Origin: Methylobacter sp. | Lineage (GTDB): Bacteria > Pseudomonadota > Gammaproteobacteria > Methylococcales > Methylomonadaceae | Assembly: GCF_023227905.1 (NCBI RefSeq) | Contig: NZ_JALOCF010000014.1 | Coordinates: 1 to 64,000, forward strand | DNA length: 64,000 bases | Direction: 5' to 3' | Part shown: positions 43,831-52,594 of the stretch, in pieces | Numbering within the stretch: the stretch's first letter is position 1 | How the letters are laid out: every line of letters starts with the position of its first letter | The notes under the pieces: model-generated | Database searches by the model: none | Seen by the model: only the letters and a program-made list of their open reading frames with translations | Told to the model about the DNA's origin: nothing | Position numbers and translations under genes: made by a program

Positions 43831-44892
43831 ATGCCCGAATCACTGAGTTCCGCTTCCGACAAATCGGGTTTACCGCCCGGCTCATTGGTTCATGTTGGCG
43901 AAGTGCATGAACACGAACATAAAATTACCGTCATTGATTACAACAAAGCAACGCTAACCCGGCACACCATCAAGAACATTGACGAACTGCTGCCCTACCA
44001 AAGCACCGATACCGTCACTTGGGTCATTATCGACGGCCTTAGAGACGTCTCGGTTATCGACGCGATCGGCTGGCATTTTGGCATTCATGCGCTGATCCTT
44101 GAGGATATTCTTAACACGCATCAGCGCCCGAAATTCGAGGAATTTGATGATTATTTGTATATTGTTTTAAAAGCGCTGTCGCTGGCGGATGAATTTAATG
44201 TCGAATACGAACAGGTCAGCTTATTGCTGTTAAATAAGTTTGTTTTCACCTTTAAGGAAAAGCCGGATGAGATATTTGATCCCCTGTTCAGCCGGCTTAA
44301 CAACGATAAAAGCCAAATCAGGAACCTTGGCACCGATTACCTGACCTATATCATCATGGATACCATCGTCGACGAGTATTTTGCCCTGCAAGACAACTTC
44401 GACGAACTGATTGAAACCGTCGAAGACGAATTACTGAGCAACCCATCGGCGCAAACCCTGAACACCATCCAAAAAATCAAGCGTGAATTGATTTTTTTAC
44501 GCCGGAGCGTATCGCCGTTGCGGGAACTGCTGGCCTCCATTCAACGCAGCGAATCCCCGCTGCTCAATGACAAAACCAAGCGCTACTTCGGCGATGTTTA
44601 CGATCACGTCATACGCGTCAGTGAAGCGATGGAATCGTACCGGGACTTGATCGCCGGCATGCTGGACATTTATTTGTCCAGCGTCAGCAACAAAATGAAC
44701 GAAACCATGAAAATACTGACCGTGTTTGCGTCCATTTTTATCCCGTTAACCTTTATCGCCGGCGTCTACGGCATGAATTTCGAATACATGCCGGAACTGA
44801 AATGGAGATGGGGCTACCCGGCATTGTGGGCGGTATTTATCGGCGTGTCGGTATTGTTGCTCAGGTTTTTCAAGAAAAAGGACTGGATTTAA
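43831..44892 (+). CDS. corA: Magnesium/cobalt transporter CorA
   Basis: A 353-residue pentameric divalent-cation channel of the inner membrane. A long cytoplasmic funnel domain precedes two C-terminal transmembrane helices (about residues 292-313 and 327-347). The selectivity loop YGMNFEYMPEL contains the family GMN signature. AAGGAT lies shortly before ATG. Monocistronic, divergent from the protease-radA pair. Confidence 0.95.
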   Translation: MPESLSSASDKSGLPPGSLVHVGEVHEHEHKITVIDYNKATLTRHTIKNIDELLPYQSTDTVTWVIIDGLRDVSVIDAIGWHFGIHALILEDILNTHQRPKFEEFDDYLYIVLKALSLADEFNVEYEQVSLLLLNKFVFTFKEKPDEIFDPLFSRLNNDKSQIRNLGTDYLTYIIMDTIVDEYFALQDNFDELIETVEDELLSNPSAQTLNTIQKIKRELIFLRRSVSPLRELLASIQRSESPLLNDKTKRYFGDVYDHVIRVSEAMESYRDLIAGMLDIYLSSVSNKMNETMKILTVFASIFIPLTFIAGVYGMNFEYMPELKWRWGYPALWAVFIGVSVLLLRFFKKKDWI

Positions 44893-45454
44893 ACGGCTCA
44901 AAACATTGTCATAGAAAAGACCATGCGCCTATTTTTAATAGCAATAGCGCCACCCTCTAAAATCAGGAGTATTTACAAAATAGCCGGGTAAGCTGTCGCA
45001 GCATCCAAAGGTAGCGATCCGTATCAAAATCAGGATAAAGCTTTTCTGATCCTCTGAAAGCTGCATTTTCGCCTGACGACCATCCAATTGAGCTCTTACA
45101 GCCCCCTTTCCTCTCGGATAAATATCCTATAAACTTAAAAATAGCTTGCTAATGAATAAGCAATTAAATATCTTGATTAAAACAGTAGGTTAAGAACAAC
45201 CCGGTTAAACTGGCGCGGTGCGGATTGCCGCCAACAAGCACTTTACCAAGCAGGCACAAGCATGATTTTGGTTCAATGTAGCTGCTACTGTAACCCTGGA
45301 TATATTTCTTACGGCCCGTTAATTCTGAGCCGACCATGAGACCCCCGACTTTGAAAACATTATCCCGCCTTCCGGCAGAGGCAGCCGCAAATCCACCTTC
45401 CAACCCACCGTACACCCTGTCAGCACTCCGGCATGACAGAGAGCGTTGTTCCCT
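44893..45454. other. Intergenic region between corA and the hybrid kinase
   Basis: 562 bp with no supported gene. One open frame on minus (45164-45415, 83 codons) has no recognisable motif and an odd composition; I do not call it. No terminator hairpin after corA and no promoter for the kinase could be identified with confidence. Confidence 0.5.
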
Positions 45455-48400
45455 ATGAAGCGTAGCGGATTATTTGCACTGCTGTTGGTTGGAGCCATTT
45501 GGGCCTCTTCCGGCTTTGCGAGCGCGCAGCAGCCCTTGCGCGTCGGTTCTGAAATCGGCTTTCCGCCTTATGCCGATGTCGATACTCAGGGCCAACCGAC
45601 CGGTTTCTCCGTCGAACTGTTGGCTGCGGTTGCCGCAGTAATGGATATTCCTGTTACCTTCCATCCCGGTGAATGGGATACCGTCTGGCAAAACCTGAAG
45701 ACGGGTAAAATCGCCGCCCTGCCGCTAGTGGCGCGCACGCCGGAACGTGAAAAACAGGCGGAATTTACCCAGCCTCACACCATCGGCTATGATAGCTTCT
45801 TCGTTCGCAAAGGTAGCCCGGACCTTTATTTCATCGAACAGGCCCGCGCCATGAGCATCATTGTGCTGCGCTCGGATGCCGCTCATGAAGCTCTTGCCAG
45901 CCGCGGCTTCAACACTCAACTGGTAATTGTCGATGACCTGGCTGACGGCTTTCGCCTGCTGGCCTCAGGGCAGCATGACGCATTGCTGGCGCCGATGCGC
46001 CCCGGTAATGCATTGGTATATAACCTCGGATTGGATAAGATCGTCGTACCCGGTCCGCTGCTCAAGGAATACCGGCGGGAATTCTGTTTTGCCGTACGCA
46101 AAGGCAACACCGAGTTGCGCGATCGACTCGATCAGGGCCTGGCTATCGTCAAGGCCAACGGCGAGTATGACAGGCTTTACAAAAAACGGCTGGGCCCCTA
46201 CGACGAGTCGTCGGTTTTTCCGCTTAGATATGTCATTTGGGCAGCGCTGGCTGCTACCGGCTTGTTGGCGCTGATGGGGCTGTGGACCTGGCAGCTGCGC
46301 CGTCAGGTTGCACTGCGCACGGCCGAGCTGGCTCAGGCCTACACCGCCGTACACTCCGAACGGCAGCGACTGCATGACGTGCTACAGTCGCTGCCGGCTT
46401 ATGTCATTCTGCTGACGCAGGATTACCACGTGACCTTTGCCAACCGTTTTTTTGAACAGCGCTACGGCAAAGCCCAAGGGCGGCCTTGCTATAATTACCT
46501 GTTTAGCCGTAGTGAGTCCTGCGAGGTCTGCGAAACTTTCAAGGTGCTGAAAACCAACGCACCGCTGAACTGGAAATGGACCGGTCCGGATGATCACGAT
46601 TACGAGATTCACGACTTTCCGTTCACGGACTCCGACGGCTCGCCGATGATCATGGAAGTCGGCATTGACATCACCGAAATGAATCGGGCCAAGAAAGCGC
46701 TACGCGAAGCCAATGCCTCACTGGAGCAGCGCGTGGCCGAGCGCACGGCCGAACTGGAAATGGCGCGGCAAGAGGCCGAGCAGGCTCGCGATCTGCTGCG
46801 GGTGACCATGGACAATGCGCCGGCGCTAATGTCTTATATTGGCCAAGATTGCCGATACCGTCACATCAACCGAAACTACGAGCAGTGGTTCGGCCATAGC
46901 GGTGAACGGGTACTGGGCCGCCACATGCGGGACGTCATCGGCGAGGTGGCTTGGCAAACCGTCAAGGATCACGTCCAGCGAGTCTTGGCCGGTGCACAGG
47001 TCGAATTCGAGCTCCAGGTACCGTATCTCAAGGGCGGCCCGCGCTGGGTTCACGCGACGTATTCCCCGGACTTCGACGCCAAGGGACAGGTGCGCGGATT
47101 TGTGGTGCATGTACTCGACATCAGCGAGCGTAAAAAGGCTGAGGAGGATCTGGTCAAAGCTCATGCAATCCTCGACGGAATGCTAGCCCAAGCGCCGGTC
47201 GGCTTCGCCTACCTCGACCGCGAGTTGCGCTACCGCCTCATCAATGACAGGCTCGCGGAAATTAACGGCCTTCCTGCTGTCGCACATATCGGCAAACGCA
47301 TCCATGATATCGTGCCGATGTTGGCGCCTGCTGCCGAAGAGATTGTCAATCAGATTCTATCGACAGGAGCGCCGGTAAATAATCATGAGCTCAGCGGAGA
47401 AACCCCATCGGCACCCGGCGTAATACGTTACTGGAACGAAAGTTGGTATCCTTTGCATAATAATAACGGTGAGGTCATCGGATTCGGCGTCATCGTAGAG
47501 GATATTACTGACCGCAAACAAACCGAAAAAGACTTGCTCGAAGCGGACCGGCGCAAGGATGAATTCCTTGCCATGCTCGCCCATGAACTGCGCAATCCCC
47601 TGGCGCCGATCAGCAACGCCGTGAATATCCTGAAATTGCCCAGCCTGGACGAGGCGCAACTTACCTGGTGCCGCGATGTCATTGGCCGCCAGGTCGAACA
47701 CATGGTCCGGCTGGTCGACGACCTGCTGGATGTCTCGCGCATCAGCCGAGGCAAGATCGAACTGAAGAAAGAGCCGCTCGAAGTGTCGGCTATCGTGCGG
47801 CGGGCGGTCGAAACCAGCCAACCGCTGATTGATGCTCACCGCCATGAATTTTCCGTACACCTGCCGCCTGAGCCGTTATACGTCAAAGGCGATCCGGTCC
47901 GGCTGTCGCAGGCCGTGTCTAACCTGCTCAACAACGCCGCCAAGTATACCGACGAAGGCGGCAGCATCGTGCTGACCGTTGAGCCGGCGGGCAATGATAT
48001 CTTGTTCCGGGTCCGCGACAACGGCCGCGGCCTCGCTCCTTCGGCGCTGTCCGGCCTGTTTCAGTTGTTCTATCAGGTGGACCGCACCATTGACCGCGCG
48101 GAAGGCGGTTTGGGCATTGGTCTGGCGCTGGTTAAAAGCCTGGTGGCGATGCATGGCGGCGAGGTATGGGCGCAAAGCGAGGGCCGCGGCAAAGGCAGCG
48201 AATTCGTTATTCGCCTTCCCGGCCTGCCGTTACCATCGACTGTTCCGGCTCTTTGCCAACCAAGCTCCAAACCGGTTGAAGGTTCGCTCCGCATCCTCGT
48301 GGTCGACGATAACTATGATGCAGCCCAGAGCCTTTCCCTGTTGCTGGTCAGCAAAGGTCATACCGTATGGTTAGCCCATGACGGTTATGAAGCCTTGGAA

Positions 48401-48664
48401 GTCGCGCAAGCCCAACGGCCACAGGTCATACTGCTCGACATCGGCCTGCCCGGAATGGACGGCTACGCGGTTGCGCGGGCGCTAAGACAACATCCCGACC
48501 TTAAAACGACTATCCTGATCGCCCTGAGCGGTTACGGACGACCGGAGGATCGTGAACTGGCGAAAACAGCCGGATTCAACGATTATCTGGTTAAACCGGT
48601 TAATTTTGACGAGCTGCAATGCGCCCTGAATCCGGCCATCATTTCTTTACAAGAGACTTTTTAA
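45455..48664 (+). CDS. Hybrid sensor histidine kinase with periplasmic binding-protein domain
   Basis: A 1069-residue membrane sensor. In order: signal peptide (1-24), family 3 solute-binding domain (about 27-245), transmembrane helix (about 258-280), a PAS domain with a Cys-rich insert (CYNYLF, then CEVCETF), two further PAS domains, HisKA with LAHELRNPLAPISN (phospho-His), HATPase (DNGRGL, GGLGIGL), and a receiver domain (VVDDNYDAAQ; Asp in LLDIGLPGMDG). It should sense a small periplasmic ligand, then relay phosphate. The ATG at 45455 is preferred to a TTG three codons earlier. No partner regulator is adjacent; output is unknown. Confidence 0.92.
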   Translation: MKRSGLFALLLVGAIWASSGFASAQQPLRVGSEIGFPPYADVDTQGQPTGFSVELLAAVAAVMDIPVTFHPGEWDTVWQNLKTGKIAALPLVARTPEREKQAEFTQPHTIGYDSFFVRKGSPDLYFIEQARAMSIIVLRSDAAHEALASRGFNTQLVIVDDLADGFRLLASGQHDALLAPMRPGNALVYNLGLDKIVVPGPLLKEYRREFCFAVRKGNTELRDRLDQGLAIVKANGEYDRLYKKRLGPYDESSVFPLRYVIWAALAATGLLALMGLWTWQLRRQVALRTAELAQAYTAVHSERQRLHDVLQSLPAYVILLTQDYHVTFANRFFEQRYGKAQGRPCYNYLFSRSESCEVCETFKVLKTNAPLNWKWTGPDDHDYEIHDFPFTDSDGSPMIMEVGIDITEMNRAKKALREANASLEQRVAERTAELEMARQEAEQARDLLRVTMDNAPALMSYIGQDCRYRHINRNYEQWFGHSGERVLGRHMRDVIGEVAWQTVKDHVQRVLAGAQVEFELQVPYLKGGPRWVHATYSPDFDAKGQVRGFVVHVLDISERKKAEEDLVKAHAILDGMLAQAPVGFAYLDRELRYRLINDRLAEINGLPAVAHIGKRIHDIVPMLAPAAEEIVNQILSTGAPVNNHELSGETPSAPGVIRYWNESWYPLHNNNGEVIGFGVIVEDITDRKQTEKDLLEADRRKDEFLAMLAHELRNPLAPISNAVNILKLPSLDEAQLTWCRDVIGRQVEHMVRLVDDLLDVSRISRGKIELKKEPLEVSAIVRRAVETSQPLIDAHRHEFSVHLPPEPLYVKGDPVRLSQAVSNLLNNAAKYTDEGGSIVLTVEPAGNDILFRVRDNGRGLAPSALSGLFQLFYQVDRTIDRAEGGLGIGLALVKSLVAMHGGEVWAQSEGRGKGSEFVIRLPGLPLPSTVPALCQPSSKPVEGSLRILVVDDNYDAAQSLSLLLVSKGHTVWLAHDGYEALEVAQAQRPQVILLDIGLPGMDGYAVARALRQHPDLKTTILIALSGYGRPEDRELAKTAGFNDYLVKPVNFDELQCALNPAIISLQETF

Positions 48665-48693
48665 GTAACCGGGCAAAAGTTCTTCGGTATCTT

Positions 48694-48916
48694 GGAGTGC
48701 AAGCTCTGCCTCGGCAATTGCCCCTGCATTGCCTACATGGATGTAGGTACTTAGCCCAGTAGGGTACGCATCGCGTACCTTTTTGGGATTTGATCCAGGA
48801 ATTTAATCCAGCGAAAAATATTGAAAATGGTACGCGATGCGTACCCTACGGTGCTGTCCTTGCAGTCGTAAAGCGCCTACTTTTGGTGCTTGCAAAGCAG
48901 GCAGAGCCTGCACTCC
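48694..48916. repeat. Nested palindromes: GTAGGGTACGC element inside GGAGTGC element
   Basis: The outer arms (48694-48711 and 48899-48916, GGAGTGCAAGCTCTGCCT type) match the ends of the palindrome at 35.07 kb. Within them lies a separate element with perfect 21-bp ends (48759-48779 and 48829-48849, starting GTAGGGTACGCATCGCG). To its right, 48867-48886 carries CGTAAAGCGCCTACTTTTGG, the module also found in the CACCACGAAG palindromes. Confidence 0.9.
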
Positions 48917-48953
48917 GGCTTTGAACCTTAGCGGAAAATTTATATCCCCGTAT

Positions 48954-49067
48954 TTAAGATGTCCATGAGTCCGCCAGCGATTCCGCCTGCTTCATAACCA
49001 GCTCAATCGCTTCCGCCGCCTTGTCCGGCGGATACTTGTAACGCTGCAACGTGCGCCGAACCAGTAT
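48954..49067 (-). pseudogene. C-terminal remnant of a type I restriction subunit (HsdR-like)
   Basis: Thirty-seven codons ending in TAA encode LVRRTLQRYKYPPDK, then AAEAIELVMKQAESLADSW. This matches my memory of the extreme C-terminus of HsdR-type restriction endonuclease subunits (RRY.YPPD....A...VL.QAE). The frame closes with a stop at 49068-49070 upstream, so only a tail remains. Between here and atpD (49068-49223) no family is recognised. Read as debris of a restriction system at the edge of the N-ATPase island. Confidence 0.45.
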
Positions 49068-49223
49068 CTATCATACCGTTCCGCGAGGCGTTGAATGGGT
49101 AATCCCATCTCGCCTGTTTTGGTGCTGCCGCTATCGCTGAGCCATGCGAATTGCTTGCCATACACGTGTATTTTAAGTAGATTCCTATCAAGACTTGTTT
49201 CGTCAACTTTGGAGTAGGCGCTA

Positions 49224-50618
49224 TTGGACAGTTTGCAGGTACAACAGGAACACGGCCAAATCATAGGCACTATTGATGAGGTGCATGGCCCGGTGGTGAT
49301 TATCGACTGCATCCAGCTGCCGCCTTTGCGCCAAGCCTTGTGTACCTGTTTCGATCATTCCACCTATCTTTTCGAAGTTCACCAGCATCTTGATGAGCGG
49401 CATATCCGGGCTATTACCCTGCACGGCACGGCCGGATTAAGCCGAGGCATGACCGTATACGACACCGGCGCGCCATTGCATGTCCCTGTATCCGAGCAAT
49501 GTTTGGGACGGTTGCTGAATATTTTTGGCGAACCGCTGGATGGGCTGTCGCCATTACCTGAAACCGAATTCCGCAATATTCACGCAAAACCGCTGCCGTT
49601 ATCCGAAGCCATCGGCATCAGCGGCATTCTGGAAACCGGCATTAAAGTCATCGATTTATTATGTCCTTTTGTTAAAGGCGGCAAAACCGGCCTGTTCGGT
49701 GGCGCGGGGGTCGGCAAGACCGTGCTGGTTATGGAATTCATCCATGCCGTTTCCGCGATCCACAAGGGCGTGTCGGTCTTTGCCGGTGTCGGCGAACGCA
49801 TCCGTGAGGCCCACGAGTTATGGCGGGAAATGCAGCAGGCGGGGGTCATGGACGATACTCTGCTGGTGTTCGGGCAAATGGATGAATCGCCCGGCGTGCG
49901 CTTTCGCATCGCGTTGTCTGCCCTGACCTATGCCGAATATTTCCGCGATACGCTGCATAAGGAAGTGCTGTTTGTGGTCGACAATGTCTTCCGTTTTGTT
50001 CAGGCCGGCAGCGAAATCTCCAGCCTGCTGGGCCGCATGCCCGCTACCGTGGGTTATCAGCCGACCTTGACCACGGAAGTCGCCGAGTTGCAGGATCGCA
50101 TCTTGTCCACACGGCAGGGCGCCATCACTTCGGTGCAGGCGGTCTATGTTCCGGCCGACGATATGACCGATCCTGCGGTCAGCGCCATCCTCAGTCATTT
50201 GGATACCACGGTTATCCTGTCCCGGGACCAGGCCAGCAAAGGCATTTATCCCGCCGTCGATCCATTGCGCTCCAGCAGCAAACTGATGGACAGGCATACC
50301 CTGGGAGATCGCCATTATGAAGTTGCCAAGGGGGTGCGCGAGCATCTGGCGCGCTATCACGAACTGGAGGATATTATCGCGATGCTGGGCATCGAAGAAT
50401 TAGGCGAGGCCGACCGGAAAATAGTTCTGCGCGCCCGTAAATTGCAACGCTATCTGACCCAGCCGTTTGCGGTTTTGGCCGAGCCTACTAAGCAAACCGG
50501 GGTTTCGGTGCCACTGGAGCAAACCCTGACCGATTGCGAAGCCTTTTTGGCAGGGCGCTATGACGAGCTAACCGAAGATCAATGTTATATGCGCGGATCG
50601 ATGCAGGAAAGTCTATGA
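49224..50618 (+). CDS. atpD: N-type F1F0-ATPase beta subunit
   Basis: Catalytic beta subunit (464 residues) of the alternative N-ATPase. Walker A is GGAGVGKTV, followed by GVGERIREAHELW with the catalytic Glu, then the strongly conserved FRFVQAGSEISSLLGRMPAT and VGYQPTL. IEELGEADRKIVLRARKLQ corresponds to the DELSEED lever region but is altered. The start is TTG with GGAG about nine bases upstream; no ATG is suitable. It is the first gene of an operon in the N-ATPase order D-C-Q-R-B-E-F-A-G, of which R is missing here. Confidence 0.93.
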   Translation: MDSLQVQQEHGQIIGTIDEVHGPVVIIDCIQLPPLRQALCTCFDHSTYLFEVHQHLDERHIRAITLHGTAGLSRGMTVYDTGAPLHVPVSEQCLGRLLNIFGEPLDGLSPLPETEFRNIHAKPLPLSEAIGISGILETGIKVIDLLCPFVKGGKTGLFGGAGVGKTVLVMEFIHAVSAIHKGVSVFAGVGERIREAHELWREMQQAGVMDDTLLVFGQMDESPGVRFRIALSALTYAEYFRDTLHKEVLFVVDNVFRFVQAGSEISSLLGRMPATVGYQPTLTTEVAELQDRILSTRQGAITSVQAVYVPADDMTDPAVSAILSHLDTTVILSRDQASKGIYPAVDPLRSSSKLMDRHTLGDRHYEVAKGVREHLARYHELEDIIAMLGIEELGEADRKIVLRARKLQRYLTQPFAVLAEPTKQTGVSVPLEQTLTDCEAFLAGRYDELTEDQCYMRGSMQESL

Positions 50619-50638
50619 ACCTAAAAACAGCGGTTTAT

Positions 50639-50766
50639 CCACGAAAAGCACGAAAGACACAAAATGGCACAGCTCCAATTATCCAGACTTTAGATAAGAA
50701 CCTACGTTATGGTATTTTTCGTGCTTTTTGTGTCGCCTAAGGCGCCTACTTTTGGTTTTCGTGGGC
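50639..50766. repeat. CCACGAA-family palindrome between atpD and atpC
   Basis: CCACGAAAAGCACGAAAG on the left (from 50639) and TTTTTCGTGCTTTTTG plus GGTTTTCGTGGG on the right (to 50766) form imperfect arms. The right arm contains CGCCTAAGGCGCCTACTTTT (50734-50753) and GG, the shared inner module. It fills most of the 164-bp gap. Confidence 0.85.
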
Positions 50767-50782
50767 AAAAGGGTTTTCCAGG

Positions 50783-51187
50783 ATGAGCCAATTCGCACTA
50801 AACCTGTTCGATGCAAGCCATGAACAGCGCATCGAAGGCGTTACCTCGTTTGTCGGCGAGGACGCTTCGGGCAGCTTTGGAATTCAAGCTAATCATGCGC
50901 GGTTTATGACTACCTTGGTTTTCGGTCTGGCGCGTTTTCGTCTGGAGACAGAAGAGTGGCAATATCTGGCCCTGCCGGGCGCGGTTGTGTATTTCAACAA
51001 TAACGAACTATCGATCAGCACCCGGCATTTCCTGATCGACACCGATCTTGAGCGGATCAGTGCCTTATTGGAGCAGCAATTGATCGCCGAAGAAGAAAAC
51101 CTGCGCGTAACCAAGGATAGCCTGCATCAAATGGAACAGGCCATGCTAAAGCGCATGATGTCGCTTAAACGTAAACCCGGTTGGTAG
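50783..51187 (+). CDS. atpC: N-ATPase epsilon subunit
   Basis: A 134-residue epsilon subunit: N-terminal beta-sandwich (FALNLFDASHEQRIEGVTSF, EDASGSFGIQANHARFMT) and a short C-terminal helical part (residues of about 85-125). It joins the central stalk and couples F1 to the c-ring. Unlike housekeeping operons, epsilon follows beta near the start of the operon, as is usual in N-ATPases. Stop to atpQ start is 2 bp. Confidence 0.88.
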   Translation: MSQFALNLFDASHEQRIEGVTSFVGEDASGSFGIQANHARFMTTLVFGLARFRLETEEWQYLALPGAVVYFNNNELSISTRHFLIDTDLERISALLEQQLIAEEENLRVTKDSLHQMEQAMLKRMMSLKRKPGW

Positions 51188-51189
51188 CC

Positions 51190-51453
51190 ATGAGTAATCA
51201 AAAACAACTTAAAGACAAAATTGAAAATCAGGTCAAGCGCATCAAAAAAGCGGAACAACATGATCAGGGGCCGAACCTGCCCTCGCTTGGCACATTGGGT
51301 CTGGTCATGATATTGCCTATTATCGGCGGCGTTTATTTAGGCCACTGGCTGGACGACATGGTGGAGGGTTACTCGACGCACTGGACGCTCAGTTTATTGT
51401 TCTTAGGCATAGTGATCGGAGTTTTTAACGTGTACTTTCTGATTAAGGATTAA
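51190..51453 (+). CDS. atpQ: N-ATPase AtpQ, AtpI-like membrane protein
   Basis: An 87-residue protein with a charged N-terminal helix and two transmembrane segments (about 36-55 and 63-84). LPIIGGVYLGHWLDD and FLGIVIGVFNVYFLIKD are typical of AtpI/ATPase_gene1 proteins, thought to help c-ring assembly or divalent-ion supply. The ATG at 51190 is two bases after the atpC stop. The left arm of the DUF559 cassette begins inside its TAA stop codon. The usual next gene, atpR, is absent. Confidence 0.82.
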   Translation: MSNQKQLKDKIENQVKRIKKAEQHDQGPNLPSLGTLGLVMILPIIGGVYLGHWLDDMVEGYSTHWTLSLLFLGIVIGVFNVYFLIKD

Positions 51454-51904
51454 AAAGCCCTCTCCAGAGGGAGAGGGTTGGGTGAGGGGAATTTAATTGA
51501 CTTTAACTGACAACGCACGTTCTTTAAGAAAAAACCAAACTGATGCGGAACGCTTGTTATGGCAAAAGCTAAGGAACCGACAATTGTTAAACATGAAATT
51601 TCGTAGACAATTCCCTATTGAACCTTATATTGCTGATTTTGTTTGCTTGGAGCTAAAGTTAATTATTGAATTGGATGGTTCTCAACATTTTGACCAAATT
51701 GCGTATGATAAAGAAAGAACTGATTTTCTTAAAGAACGAGGATTTGAAGTATGTCGTTTTTGGAATAATGATGTCTTTAAAAATACTGAAGGCGTTATGG
51801 AAAGTATCCGTTTAACAATTCTGAAACGTAGAGATGAAAGGGATTAATAAAATAAGCTTTTTTATTCCCCTCACCCAACCCTCTCCCTCTGGAGAGGGCT
51901 TTTT
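51452..51904 (+). mobile_element. DUF559 nuclease cassette with perfect 39-bp inverted ends
   Basis: The 39 bp at 51452-51490 and 51866-51904 are exact reverse complements. Each arm is itself a hairpin (CCCTCTCC-AGAG-GGAGAGGG) followed by TTGGGTGAGGGGA or its complement. A single gene lies between, reading with the ATPase operon. The left arm provides its Shine-Dalgarno site; the right arm ends in a T-run. No transposase, target duplication or direct repeat was identified. Mobility is inferred. Confidence 0.7.
51497..51847 (+). CDS. DUF559 protein, Vsr/PD-(D/E)XK-like endonuclease
   Basis: A 116-residue protein of the DUF559 family, related to very-short-patch-repair-type endonucleases. Landmarks: ARSLRKNQTDAERLLWQKLR (conserved Glu18), KFRRQFPIEPYIADFVC (Asp47) and ELKLIIELDGSQH (Glu58, Asp60, Gln63, His64), a plausible metal-binding nuclease core. 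The start is TTG; the SD GAGGGGA at 51484-51490 is part of the left arm. Codon use is AT-rich and unlike the flanking atp genes, indicating foreign origin. It occupies the position where atpR is expected in N-ATPase operons. DNA target unknown. Confidence 0.82.
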   Translation: MTLTDNARSLRKNQTDAERLLWQKLRNRQLLNMKFRRQFPIEPYIADFVCLELKLIIELDGSQHFDQIAYDKERTDFLKERGFEVCRFWNNDVFKNTEGVMESIRLTILKRRDERD

Positions 51905-51925
51905 TACGATACATCAGGCTAAATC

Positions 51926-52591
51926 ATGGAAAACGAATTTGCTTTTGCTCTCGGCCCGGTGGTAATAGCCACATCCGTCATTACCACGTGGGGCATCATG
52001 CTGGTCATTACCGCGTTAGCCTGGCTTTCAACGCGGCGTTTGGAAATGCTGCCGGGTAAATTACAAACTACCGTTGAAAGCATTGTAGTGGCTATCGACA
52101 AGGCTATCGTCGCTGTCGCACCCGAACACGGACGGCTAATCCTGCCTTTTATTGCGACCCTTTGGCTGTTCCTGATCATTGCCAACCTGATCGGTTTGAT
52201 ACCCGGCTTGCATTCGCCAACCCGCGATCTTTCAGTGACCTCGGCACTGGCAATACTGGTGTTCTTCTCAGTGCACTGGTTTGGCATAAAAACCCAGGGT
52301 CTGAAAAACTACCTGCGCCATTACTTGAGCCCCAGCCCGATTTTGCTGCCTTTCCATATTATCAGCGAATTGACCCGTACCTTGGCATTGGCTGTCCGTT
52401 TATTCGGCAATATCATGAGCCTGGAAATGGCGGCCTTGCTGGTACTGCTGGTGGCAGGGTTTCTCGTGCCAATTCCTATTTTAATGCTGCATATCATTGA
52501 AGCGCTGGTACAGGCCTATATCTTCGGTATGCTGGCACTGGTCTATGTGGCCGGGGCCATACAATCCCAACAACATGATTCACCGGAGTAA
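51926..52591 (+). CDS. atpB: N-ATPase subunit a
   Basis: A 221-residue membrane stator subunit of the F0 part with five or six transmembrane helices. The key Arg lies in ELTRTLALAVRLFGNIMSLE, which faces the c-ring carboxylate. The C-terminal IEALVQAYIFGMLALVYVAGA is typical. It carries the ion half-channels; the coupling ion is not certain. It is preceded by the DUF559 cassette and followed by atpE after 3 bp. Confidence 0.9.
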   Translation: MENEFAFALGPVVIATSVITTWGIMLVITALAWLSTRRLEMLPGKLQTTVESIVVAIDKAIVAVAPEHGRLILPFIATLWLFLIIANLIGLIPGLHSPTRDLSVTSALAILVFFSVHWFGIKTQGLKNYLRHYLSPSPILLPFHIISELTRTLALAVRLFGNIMSLEMAALLVLLVAGFLVPIPILMLHIIEALVQAYIFGMLALVYVAGAIQSQQHDSPE

Positions 52592-52594
52592 TTT

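Noticed and set aside
45164..45415. 83-codon open frame on minus between corA and the hybrid kinase
   Set aside because: No recognisable motif, no good start site, atypical composition; left as intergenic.
49068..49223. Additional gene fragment upstream of atpD on minus
   Set aside because: Translations on both strands gave no family I recognise; only the HsdR-like tail to 49067 is called.
51452..51904. Ordinary insertion sequence
   Set aside because: No transposase or DDE/HUH/Y1 motif; the only gene is a DUF559 nuclease, so it is reported as a separate kind of element.
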